Assembly: GCF_024385525.1 (NCBI RefSeq)
Contig: NZ_JANFLU010000012.1
Location: 62,001-126,000 of the forward strand
Origin: Arthrobacter sp. zg-Y238
GTDB taxonomy: Bacteria; Actinomycetota; Actinomycetes; Actinomycetales; Micrococcaceae
Reading direction: 5' to 3'
Length of the DNA: 64,000 bases
Part shown: positions 33,096 to 42,220 of the stretch, piece by piece
Numbering within the stretch: the first letter of the stretch is position 1
How the letters are laid out: each line of letters begins with the position of its first letter
The notes under the pieces: generated by a model
The model's input: only the letters and a program-made list of their open reading frames with translations
Databases searched by the model: none
What the model was told of the DNA's origin: nothing
Translations under genes and position numbers: made by a program

Positions 33096-34060
33096 GTACA
33101 ACTACGGGCAACACAGGAACAACGGTCTCCCGACAATTCGGCACCGTGCTCACCGCAATGGTCACGCCCATGGACGAGCGCGGCCAATTGGATCAGGCCG
33201 GCGCCGAGGAGCTGGCCCGATGGCTGCTGCGGACCGGTTGGAACGACGGTGTGGTGGTCAACGGCACCACCGGGGAGTCCTTCGCTACCTCGGACTGGGA
33301 AAAAGCGTCGATGATCCATTCGGCGAAACGGGTCACCGCGGGCACCGAACGGCGGGTTATCGCCGGGGTGGGCTCCACCGACACGCGGCACAGCATCGAG
33401 CTGGCCCGGGCTGCGGCAGAGCAGAAGGCAGACGGGCTGCTGGTGGTTGCCCCCTACTATTCACGCCCCACGCAAAAAGGCCTGCTGCGCCACTTCGAGG
33501 CCATTGCGGACAGCACCGACCTGCCGGTGATGCTTTACGACATCCCCGCCCGCACCGGCGTCGCAATTGCCCCCGAGACCTTGGTGGCGGCCGGCCGGCA
33601 TCCGAATATCGTGGCGGTGAAGGACGCCAAGGGAGATCTCGCCTCCTCATCCTGGGTCATGAAGCACAGCGAGCTGGTCTATTACTCGGGTGATGACGCA
33701 CTGAATCTGCCCCTGATGTCCGTTGGTGCTGTCGGCGTCGTCTCGGTGGTTGGACATGTCGCCGCTAACCGGCTGCGTGCCCTGACAGTCGCGTACCGGC
33801 AGGGCCGGGTGGATGACGCGCTGCGGATTCACCGTGACCTGCTGCCGATCTACACCGGTATGTTCCGGTGCCCCGGCGCAGCATCGGCCAAGGCGGCGCT
33901 TCGGAAACTGGGGCTGCCCGCCGGCCCCGTCAGGGGACCGCTGACCGACCTGAGCGAAGAGGAGACGGACCTGCTTGTGGCAGACCTCACCGCAGCGGGG
34001 TTGCCGACTACGCTTGCGTCCGGCCCCGCAGTCCCTGAAGCTCTGGCACGGGTGTATTGA
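33092..34060 (+). CDS. dapA: 4-hydroxy-tetrahydrodipicolinate synthase
   Basis: A 322-residue class I aldolase that condenses pyruvate with aspartate semialdehyde, the committed step to diaminopimelate and lysine. NGTTGES holds the Thr pair, Tyr149 in MLYDIPARTG the proton relay, and Lys177 in VAVKDAKGD the Schiff-base residue, so it looks active. Its ATG overlaps the NRPS-like stop (ATGA), giving translational coupling. Such placement in a biosynthetic operon suggests dedicated precursor supply, perhaps with altered lysine feedback. Whether a second housekeeping dapA exists lies outside the window. Confidence 0.94.
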   Translation: MSTTTGNTGTTVSRQFGTVLTAMVTPMDERGQLDQAGAEELARWLLRTGWNDGVVVNGTTGESFATSDWEKASMIHSAKRVTAGTERRVIAGVGSTDTRHSIELARAAAEQKADGLLVVAPYYSRPTQKGLLRHFEAIADSTDLPVMLYDIPARTGVAIAPETLVAAGRHPNIVAVKDAKGDLASSSWVMKHSELVYYSGDDALNLPLMSVGAVGVVSVVGHVAANRLRALTVAYRQGRVDDALRIHRDLLPIYTGMFRCPGAASAKAALRKLGLPAGPVRGPLTDLSEEETDLLVADLTAAGLPTTLASGPAVPEALARVY

Positions 34061-34074
34061 GCAAAGGGGGAAGC

Positions 34075-35433
34075 ATGAGCGGGTCGTCTCAGGCAGCGGT
34101 GGGCAAACGGCGAGTGACCGGTGTCGATGCTGCCCGGGGAGCGGCGTTGATTGCCATGATGGCGATCCACATCCTGCCCGCCTGGAATGAGGAGTTCGCC
34201 CCCACGCTCACCTGGCTTCTGTTCGCCGGCCGGGGAGCCGCGCTTTTTGCATTGCTCGCCGGGATATCGCTGGCTTTTATGTCCGGCGGCAAGCACCCTC
34301 CGCGGGGACGGAAGATGGCTGCCGCCCGTTATGGACTTGCGGTGCGCGCTGCCCTCATCACCGTCATCGGGCTGTTTCTCGGCTACCTCGCCGTCAACGC
34401 ACAGGTGATCCTCGTCTATTACGGCGTGATGTTCCTGCTCGCCCTTCCGCTGCTCGGGCTGCGTGTGCGGACCCTGCTCGTTCTTGCTGCGGGTATTGCC
34501 GCCGCCGCCCCTGTCCTGATGCAGGCCACCAGGGATTGGTTGCCGGACATGGGCGGGGTGGAACCCAACTTCTCCACGCTCGTTGAAGCCCCCGGCGGTG
34601 TCATTGGCCAGGTCCTTCTCTCCGGTACGTATCCCGCATTGCCTTGGATGGCGTACGTCTGCGTCGGACTGGCTATCGGCCGGCTGGACCTGGCCGAGCG
34701 GGCGGTGCAGATTCGGCTGCTGGTGGCCGGCGTCGCCCTTGCCCTTGCAACAGCCGTCCTTTCCGCCCTCATCCTCGGCCCCATCGGCGGGCGGCAACAG
34801 CTGGTGGACGCGACGTCGGAATGGACTTCTGCCCCGGAGGAAATCGTTGGGGACATCCTGATCTGGGGGCCGGACCCGGTGCTGCCGACGGATTCCTGGT
34901 GGTGGCTTGCCTCCTTGGCTCCCTATTCCAGTACGCCGCTGGTGCTGGCCAACACCATCGGCACCTCTGCCGCGTTCCTGGGGGTGCTGCTGCTGCTGGG
35001 CGGCGCCCGCGGGCGGTTCCTGTGGCCCTTGGCTCTGCTGGGAAAGATGACCTTGACCCTGTACTCCCTGCACCTGATCCTCTTGGCCACCGGCCTGCTG
35101 GCGGACCAGCCAGTGCCGGCAATGATTCTCCAGTTGGTCATCATTTCGGCCTTCGCCTCCATCTGGCTGCGGTATGCGGCCCAGGGGCCGCTGGAAAAGG
35201 GAGTTGCCGAAGCCTCGAAGTGGGCGCGGAACAAATACCTGGCGCGCCCGGGCGATCCGCGGGAGAGTCGGACGTCGTCGATAAATCCAGCGGCTGCGGG
35301 AACGACGACAGAGCCGCCTGCCCCGTCGTCGTCGGAACCGCGCGGAGTGGCGTACCCGCCCGCCCCGTCCTACCCGCCAGCTCCGCCGGTGCCGGAAGGC
35401 AGGGCCCGCCACCGAGCCCGTCAGCGCAGTTGA
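34075..35433 (+). CDS. DUF1624/DUF418 acyltransferase-like membrane protein, copy 2
   Basis: A 452-residue membrane protein with about 10 hydrophobic segments, starting at ATG 34075 after AAAGGGGGAAG. VTGVDAARGAALIAMMAIHI and PTLTWLLFAGRGAALFALLA match copy 1 at 27467-28651 almost segment for segment. An extra 65-residue Pro/Ser/Arg-rich C-terminal tail (YPPAPSYPPAPPVPE) is absent from copy 1. It lies 14 bases after dapA. In this setting it could acylate, release or export the polymer; none of this is shown by sequence alone. Confidence 0.86.
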   Translation: MSGSSQAAVGKRRVTGVDAARGAALIAMMAIHILPAWNEEFAPTLTWLLFAGRGAALFALLAGISLAFMSGGKHPPRGRKMAAARYGLAVRAALITVIGLFLGYLAVNAQVILVYYGVMFLLALPLLGLRVRTLLVLAAGIAAAAPVLMQATRDWLPDMGGVEPNFSTLVEAPGGVIGQVLLSGTYPALPWMAYVCVGLAIGRLDLAERAVQIRLLVAGVALALATAVLSALILGPIGGRQQLVDATSEWTSAPEEIVGDILIWGPDPVLPTDSWWWLASLAPYSSTPLVLANTIGTSAAFLGVLLLLGGARGRFLWPLALLGKMTLTLYSLHLILLATGLLADQPVPAMILQLVIISAFASIWLRYAAQGPLEKGVAEASKWARNKYLARPGDPRESRTSSINPAAAGTTTEPPAPSSSEPRGVAYPPAPSYPPAPPVPEGRARHRARQRS

Positions 35434-36578
35434 TGCTGTTGACTCATGCACGCCGTCTCGGGCTTGCGGCAGCTGCGGCGCTGCTTGCTGCCCTTTTAAT
35501 GCCTGCTCTGCCCGCGGCCGGCGCCGAGCAGGAGCACGACCCCTGTGCGAGGCTCAACGCGGGGGAAGTCCGCTACTCCGTCCGTGAAGCCAAGCGCGTC
35601 ACTTTCGCGACGGCGGAAAAATACGGGGCTACGGAAACCCGCCTCACCGGCTGCGTTTTCGAGGACGGGGCCTATGTACAGGAATGGCAGTCCTGGGGCT
35701 TCAGCGGCCGCAACGGCTTTGCACCCCCGGGCAGCATGTGGGAGAACACCTTGTATTCACCGACCGGGTCCTTCAGCTTCACCGAGGCGCTCGGCCGCAG
35801 CAACCCGGGCACGGAACTGGAATATCACGAGCTGAAACCCTCCTCCCGGTGGGGCGGGAAGCACGGGGAGAACTATAACCAGTACTTCGAAGGGGAAGGC
35901 GAAGGCGCAGACGAGAACCTTTGGCGGTACATGGAGCAGGGCCTCTATGAGCAGGCAGCCGTGATCAACTGGAACCGCCAGCCGGATATGCCGACCCGGC
36001 AGGGTGCCTCCTTCGCCATCTTCTTCCATGCCGGGTACGCGCCAACGTGGGGATGCATTTCCACGGACCTGGCCACGGTCACACGGTTGCTGCGCGGGGC
36101 CGTCCCGGGCGACCGCATCGTTATGGGGACCGTGGAGGACGTTTTCACAGCGTCCACTGCCGCTTCCGAAGCTGCCGCTGCCGCTGCGGCCAGGGCAGAA
36201 GAGAAGGCAGCGGCAGTCGAGCAAAGGCTGGAGACGCTGACTCACGTGCTGATGACCCTCGGCGTGCTGGCGGCTCTGGGGCTGCTGATTCGGCTCGCGT
36301 TCAAGCGGGCCGGGCGCCAACGGAAACCGCGGCGCTCTCCGCCGAGCGCTGACTCATTCGCCAAGACGGCGGCGTCGGACCGTCAGGCTGCGGCAAGGCC
36401 ACGGGCCCATACGGGGTGGTCCCCGCCGGCGGAAATCCCGCCGGCAGGCGCGTCCCTGCCGCGCGACCGACCGTTGGACCCGTCGCTCGATTCGTCGCTG
36501 GATTCGCCGTTGGATTCGCCGCTGGACAGTGAGCGTGAAAGGAAACCGCGGGAGGACGTTTCTTCGCGTAAGCCCTGA
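35433..36578 (+). CDS. Secreted L,D-transpeptidase-like protein with C-terminal membrane anchor
   Basis: A 381-residue protein. The signal peptide LGLAAAAALLAALLMPALPA is followed by an extracytoplasmic domain ending FFHAGYAPTWGCISTDLATV. This matches the YkuD active-site pattern H-x-G...S/T-x-GC, here with Thr-Trp-Gly-Cys. A coiled-coil-like Ala/Glu stretch, one membrane segment (LMTLGVLAALGLLIRLAF) and a long disordered tail with LDSP repeats follow. Its ATG overlaps the preceding stop (TGATG). Such enzymes form or exchange 3-3 peptidoglycan cross-links or attach amines to stem peptides, so attachment of an amine-rich polymer to the wall is an attractive but untested idea. Confidence 0.8.
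   Translation: MLLTHARRLGLAAAAALLAALLMPALPAAGAEQEHDPCARLNAGEVRYSVREAKRVTFATAEKYGATETRLTGCVFEDGAYVQEWQSWGFSGRNGFAPPGSMWENTLYSPTGSFSFTEALGRSNPGTELEYHELKPSSRWGGKHGENYNQYFEGEGEGADENLWRYMEQGLYEQAAVINWNRQPDMPTRQGASFAIFFHAGYAPTWGCISTDLATVTRLLRGAVPGDRIVMGTVEDVFTASTAASEAAAAAAARAEEKAAAVEQRLETLTHVLMTLGVLAALGLLIRLAFKRAGRQRKPRRSPPSADSFAKTAASDRQAAARPRAHTGWSPPAEIPPAGASLPRDRPLDPSLDSSLDSPLDSPLDSERERKPREDVSSRKP
36482..36530 (+). repeat. Degenerate 12-bp tandem repeat coding LDSP/LDSS
   Basis: Four successive 12-base units (variants of TCGCCGCTGGAT) encode the repeated tetrapeptide Leu-Asp-Ser-Pro/Ser in the C-terminal tail of the L,D-transpeptidase-like protein. Confidence 0.7.
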
Positions 36579-36596
36579 TGCGTTAGCGGTGTCGCT

Positions 36597-36602
36597 TAGA
36601 GT
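36597..36602 (+). promoter_or_regulatory. Putative -10 (TAGAGT) for small leaderless gene
   Basis: TAGAGT ends six bases before GTG 36609, supporting that small frame as a transcribed gene. Confidence 0.5.
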
Positions 36603-36608
36603 TTAAGG

Positions 36609-36809
36609 GTGAACCAGACACCTGCCGCCGAGGGGACAGCCTGGACGGACCCCGACGACGCAGCGGATGAGGGCAGGTTGCTGTACGAGGAACGCGCGGC
36701 CCTCCTCCCGGGGTTGTGGATGCCTCCGGCACCCGACTGGGAGGACCTGTCCGAAACGGACCGGCAGCGGTGGCGCCAATACGCCCAGGACGCGGAAAAC
36801 GACCTATAA
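36609..36809 (+). CDS. Small acidic hypothetical protein, 66 aa
   Basis: A 66-residue soluble protein rich in Asp, Glu and Trp (WMPPAPDWEDLSETDRQRWR). No family is recognised. Evidence for reality is the GTG with TAGAGT six bases upstream, an unbroken frame with normal actinobacterial third-position GC, and its fit between neighbours. It precedes the M1 peptidase by 57 bases and may share its mRNA. Confidence 0.6.
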   Translation: MNQTPAAEGTAWTDPDDAADEGRLLYEERAALLPGLWMPPAPDWEDLSETDRQRWRQYAQDAENDL

Positions 36810-36866
36810 GGCCGGTTCCGCACGCTACCCGTGGCGAAATCGCCGCGCCGTGTCAGGATGTCGGCC

Positions 36867-38219
36867 ATGTGGCAGACCGGATCCCACCGCCAACATCAGC
36901 ACCAGACGCCCGACCCGTATACGCCCGCGTCCGGCTCCACGGAGCTGAGCATCAACGAATATGACCTGACACTTGATTACGACGTCGGCCTCAACCGGCT
37001 GAAGGGGCAGGCGCGCCTTGCCGGCTCGGCCCTGGTCGACATTGAACAGCTCACCCTGGACCTGGACCGGCCGATACGGGTGGAAGAAGTGCTGCTTTGG
37101 TGCGCCGGAACTCCGGTGGACGTCCGTTCCTTCCGGCAGCGACGCGGCAAGCTGGCGATAACGCCCAGTCGGGACCTGAAGGCCGGTGACAGCTTTCGGC
37201 TGAGCATCCGGTACCGGGGCAAGCCACGCGCTGGCAACGGCCTGTGGGGCGATATCGGCTGGGAGGAATTGGCCGACGGCGCCCTCGTTGCGGGTCAGCC
37301 GACGGGGGCTCCGTCCTGGTTTCCCTGCAACGATCTGCCAGCGGACAAAGCGCGTTATCGGATCAGCGTGACGGTGGAGTCCGGCTACCGGGTGACGTGC
37401 AACGGAGAGCTGGTCTCCCACGAAGACCGCCGCGGCCGGGAGACCTGGGTCTTCGAACAGCCCGAGCCGATGTCTACCTACCTGGCGACGGTTCAGATTG
37501 GCCGGTACGAATGCCTGGATCTGCCGGGCGACGTACCGCAGTCCGTCGTCGCACCCCCGTCCCTGGCCGACCGGGCGCGGGCCGCGCTGTCCCGGCAGGA
37601 CGCCATGATGACGCTGTTTGCCTCCCGGTTCGGGCCCTATCCCTTCGGCCGGTACACGGTGGTGGTGACCGATGATGAGCTGGAAATCCCTTTGGAGGCG
37701 CAGTCGGTGTCCGTCTTCGGACGCAACCATCTGGGGCCGGCCTCGGCTTCGCTGGTGGCCCACGAACTCGCGCATCAGTGGTTCGGCAACTCGGTTACGG
37801 CCGGCAAGTGGCGGGATATCTGGCTGCACGAGGGCTTCGCAACCTACGCAGAGTGGATGTGGGCAGAGGCGGCCGACGGCGTCAGCAGCGACCAGCGGGC
37901 CGCGGTGGATCTGGAGTGGCTGCAGCATCAGCGGCAGGACCTGCAGTTGGCCGATCCCGGGCCGGCGGCCATGTTCGACGAACGGGTTTACCGGCGCGGA
38001 GCGTTGACCCTGCACATCCTGCGGCGCAGCGCCGGCGACGGGATCTTTTTCGAGCTGCTGCAGGAGTGGACGCAGAAGTACCGGCACAGTTGTGCCGGTA
38101 CCCGCGACTTTTTAGACCTCGTCGACAAGGCATATGCCTCCGCCGGTGTTTCGGCCAACGGCCTGCTGGGGCCGTGGTTGTTCGAGCCCTCGGTCCCGGA
38201 GGTTCCTTTCCGGGCCTAG
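36867..38219 (+). CDS. M1-family zinc aminopeptidase
   Basis: A 450-residue M1 metallopeptidase, shorter than PepN because the C-terminal helical domain is lacking. Zinc site: HELAHQWFGNSVT followed by the distal Glu in WLHEGFATYAEW. The GxMEN exopeptidase loop is not conserved; ELEIPLEAQSVSVF stands in its place, as in other short actinobacterial members. RVYRRGALTLHILRR supplies the catalytic-Tyr region. No signal peptide is seen, so it is probably cytoplasmic. Starts at 36831, 36858 and 36867 are possible; 36867 has AGGA eight bases upstream. Confidence 0.9.
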   Translation: MWQTGSHRQHQHQTPDPYTPASGSTELSINEYDLTLDYDVGLNRLKGQARLAGSALVDIEQLTLDLDRPIRVEEVLLWCAGTPVDVRSFRQRRGKLAITPSRDLKAGDSFRLSIRYRGKPRAGNGLWGDIGWEELADGALVAGQPTGAPSWFPCNDLPADKARYRISVTVESGYRVTCNGELVSHEDRRGRETWVFEQPEPMSTYLATVQIGRYECLDLPGDVPQSVVAPPSLADRARAALSRQDAMMTLFASRFGPYPFGRYTVVVTDDELEIPLEAQSVSVFGRNHLGPASASLVAHELAHQWFGNSVTAGKWRDIWLHEGFATYAEWMWAEAADGVSSDQRAAVDLEWLQHQRQDLQLADPGPAAMFDERVYRRGALTLHILRRSAGDGIFFELLQEWTQKYRHSCAGTRDFLDLVDKAYASAGVSANGLLGPWLFEPSVPEVPFRA

Positions 38220-38923
38220 CAGCCGTCCGGGCCGCAGGCCGGTCCGTCTGCTGACACCGGCGTCAAGTTCACCAGCGGATGGGATTCCTGCCACGCCTGT
38301 TCCAGGGCCGAGGAGAACAAGTCGGCAGGCTGCGCACCGGAAATGCCGTACTTGTCATCGAGCACGAAGAACGGGACGCCGCTGATCCCCAGCGACCGTG
38401 CCTGGGCAATGTCAGCATTGACGGCGTCGGCGTATTCGTCAGTGGCCAGTACGGCCTTCACCCGGTCCGCGGACAGCCCGATGCCGGTGCCGATCTGCAC
38501 CAGGTCGTCGGCGGACCCAATGTTCATGCCCTTTTCGAAGTGGGCCGAAAGCAGCGCTTCCTTGGCGGCGTCGGCGGTCTTGGGCCCGCCTTCCGCCTTG
38601 GCCAGGTGGATCAGGCGGTGGGCGGAGAAGCTGTTGGCCACTACGAGGGAGTCGTAGTCGTAGGACAGTCCCTCGCCGGCGGCCTGGACGGTTACCTGGT
38701 CCAGCATGCCGGCGAGCTGCTCGGGGTCGATGCCCTTGCGCTCGCTGAGGTACTCGACCTCGCTGCCGTCAAAGTGGTCGGGCAGGGACGGGTCCAGCTG
38801 GAAACTGTGCCAGTGGACTTCCACCTCGTCCCGGTGCGGGAATCGGGCGAGGGCTGCCTCGAAGCGGCGCTTGCCGATGTAGCACCACGGGCAGGCAATG
38901 TCGGACCAGATATCAATCTTCAT
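38216..38923 (-). CDS. DsbA-family (FrnE/HCCA-like) oxidoreductase
   Basis: A 235-residue thioredoxin-fold protein with an inserted helical domain. The active site CPWC is at residues 11-14 (IWSDIACPWCYIGKRRFEAA), and the cis-Pro lies in ISGVPFFVLDDKYGISGAQP. This is the cytoplasmic FrnE/2-hydroxychromene-2-carboxylate-isomerase-like group, acting in disulfide chemistry or stress tolerance; there is no signal peptide. A C-terminal CGPDGC adds a second Cys pair. ATG 38923 is the natural start; the reading to 38983 adds unconserved residues. It overlaps the M1 gene stop by four bases. Confidence 0.9.
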   Translation of the reverse strand: MKIDIWSDIACPWCYIGKRRFEAALARFPHRDEVEVHWHSFQLDPSLPDHFDGSEVEYLSERKGIDPEQLAGMLDQVTVQAAGEGLSYDYDSLVVANSFSAHRLIHLAKAEGGPKTADAAKEALLSAHFEKGMNIGSADDLVQIGTGIGLSADRVKAVLATDEYADAVNADIAQARSLGISGVPFFVLDDKYGISGAQPADLFSSALEQAWQESHPLVNLTPVSADGPACGPDGC

Positions 38924-39055
38924 ACCGGGTGCAACGCGCAAAGGGCCGGGAGCCATTCCCGCGGTGCCCAACGAATCGAGCACATGCGGTAATGATTCCC
39001 GGCCCTTGCTGAAGCGGATACTGAAGCGGTATCCGCCTCGCCGCCCCCCAAGCGG

Positions 39056-40687
39056 CTATGCCGTGGCCAGCTCCTGCGATTCATGCAGGAAGCGGGCGTA
39101 GGCAGGCACGGTGAGGAAGGTGGGGAAATGCTCCCCGCAGGCGACTTCCTCAAAGAGTTCGCGTGCGTCGTCGAAGCGGTCACCCTCGAAGCGCTGCAGG
39201 CCCGTGAACTCCTCGTCGAGCAGTTCCTCCACCCACTGGTGAGTCACTACGTCGCCCTCATCGGTCAGCGCGGAGCAGTGGATCCACTGCCAGATCTGCG
39301 AGCGGGAGATTTCCGCGGTGGCGGCGTCTTCCATCAGGTTGTTGATGGCGGCCGCACCGTTGCCCCGCAGCCAGGACTCGATGTAGCGGATGCCCACTTC
39401 GATGTTGCTGCGGATGCCGGCCTCGGTGATGACGCCGGGCGTGGAAGCGATGTCCAGCAGTGCCTTGTCGTTGGGCACCACGTCTTCGCGGGTCTTCTCC
39501 AGCTGGTTGGGCCGGTCGCCGAGCACCCCGTCGAACACCTCCATGGCCACGGGGACCAGGTCCGGGTGCGCCACCCACGATCCGTCGAAACCGTCGCCGG
39601 CCTCGCGGGTCTTGTCGGCGCGCACCTTCTCCATGGCGACGTCGTTGGCTGCGGCGTCCTTGCGGTTCGGGATGAAGGCGGCCATGCCGCCGATGGCGTG
39701 GGCACCGCGGCGGTGGCAGGCACGGACCAGCTGCTCGGTGTAGGAACGCATGAACGGTGCGGTCATGGTGACCATGTTGCGGTCCGGCAGCACGAACCGG
39801 GGTCCGCGGGTCCGGAAGTTCTTGATGACCGAGAAGATGTAGTCCCAGCGGCCGGCATTCAGGCCTGCAGCGTGGTCCCGCAGTTCGTAGAGGATTTCCT
39901 CCATCTCGAACGCGGCGGTGATGGTTTCGATCAGGACCGTGGCGCGGATGGTTCCCTGCGGGATGCCGAGCAGGTCCTGGGCCAGGACAAAGATGTCATT
40001 CCAGAGCCGCGCCTCGAGGTGGTTTTCAATCTTCGGCAGGTAGAAGTAGGGGCCGCGGCCCTGGGAGATCAGGCGCTGGGCGTTGTGGAAGAAGTACAGT
40101 CCGAAGTCCACGAGGCCGCCGGCAATCGGGGTGTTGTCCACCAGCATGTGCTTTTCCGGCAGGTGCCAGCCGCGGGGGCGCACCACGATGGTGGGCAGCT
40201 CGGTGAGGGAGGCACCCTTTACCCGGTATTCCTTGCCCTCCGGGGAGGTGAAGTCGATGCAGCGGTCCAGGGCGTCGCGCAGGTTCAACTGGCCGTTGAT
40301 CACGTTGGACCACGACGGCGTGGAGGAGTCCTCCATGTCCGCCAGCCACACCTTCGCGCCGGAGTTCAGGGCGTTGATGGTCATCTTCCGGTCCACCGGT
40401 CCGGTGATCTCCACCCGCCGGTCCTCCAGCCCGGGAGCCGTGGGGGCCACCTGCCAGGAGTCGTCCTCGCGGATGCTCCGGGTTTCGGGCAGGAACGTCG
40501 GGTCCGCACCGTTGGAAATCTGCGTCCGGCGGGTCTGACGCTGCTGAAGGAGTTCCTGCCGCCGGGTGGCCGTGGCCCGGTGCAGCGCCTTGACGAAGTC
40601 CAACGCCTGCGGGGTGAGGATTTCCTCCTGCCGCCGCACTACGGGAGCGGTGAGGGAAATGCCGTTCAGGGTGATCGGGTCATTCAT
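39056..40687 (-). CDS. aceB: Malate synthase A
   Basis: A 543-residue malate synthase, which joins glyoxylate with acetyl-CoA to give malate in the glyoxylate shunt. Family marks are AKVWLADMEDSSTPSW, YFYLPKIENHLEARLWND, IRATVLIETITAAFEMEEIL, GRWDYIFSVIKNFR and GGMAAFIPNRKDA; the Glu and Asp magnesium ligands lie in these. ATG 40687 follows CAAGGAGAACGCC, an ideal ribosome-binding site. It lies 90 bases downstream of aceA in the same direction, with room for its own promoter. Confidence 0.96.
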   Translation of the reverse strand: MNDPITLNGISLTAPVVRRQEEILTPQALDFVKALHRATATRRQELLQQRQTRRTQISNGADPTFLPETRSIREDDSWQVAPTAPGLEDRRVEITGPVDRKMTINALNSGAKVWLADMEDSSTPSWSNVINGQLNLRDALDRCIDFTSPEGKEYRVKGASLTELPTIVVRPRGWHLPEKHMLVDNTPIAGGLVDFGLYFFHNAQRLISQGRGPYFYLPKIENHLEARLWNDIFVLAQDLLGIPQGTIRATVLIETITAAFEMEEILYELRDHAAGLNAGRWDYIFSVIKNFRTRGPRFVLPDRNMVTMTAPFMRSYTEQLVRACHRRGAHAIGGMAAFIPNRKDAAANDVAMEKVRADKTREAGDGFDGSWVAHPDLVPVAMEVFDGVLGDRPNQLEKTREDVVPNDKALLDIASTPGVITEAGIRSNIEVGIRYIESWLRGNGAAAINNLMEDAATAEISRSQIWQWIHCSALTDEGDVVTHQWVEELLDEEFTGLQRFEGDRFDDARELFEEVACGEHFPTFLTVPAYARFLHESQELATA

Positions 40688-40777
40688 GGCGTTCTCCTTG
40701 TGGTCTTTCAAAACTGTGGCGGTGATGCCGCGGGGGCGCCGCTGCGGATGCAGCCGGCGCCCCCGCAGGACCGGGGT

Positions 40778-42076
<1,299 letters not shown>

Positions 42077-42160
42077 GCTTTTATCTCCTTGAAATCATTC
42101 ATTCGTTCCGGTCCGCTTCAAACCGGAATTCCTGCTGTGAACTAAGCCTGTGCCAACAAC

Positions 42161-42179
42161 AACCCCTCTTCTAGGGGTT
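42161..42179. promoter_or_regulatory. Inverted repeat AACCCCT-N5-AGGGGTT in the aceA-ramB control region
   Basis: Perfect seven-base arms around CTTCT, midway between the divergent aceA and ramB starts. It is a candidate operator, or a leader hairpin of aceA. It does not resemble the corynebacterial RamB motif that I recall. Confidence 0.5.
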
Positions 42180-42208
42180 TTCTATGGAAAGAAACGCAAT
42201 TCTTCGCG

Positions 42209-42214
42209 TAATCT
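42209..42214 (+). promoter_or_regulatory. Putative -10 (TAATCT) for leaderless ramB mRNA
   Basis: TAATCT ends six bases before GTG 42221, with no Shine-Dalgarno between. Confidence 0.55.
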
Positions 42215-42220
42215 GAAAAT

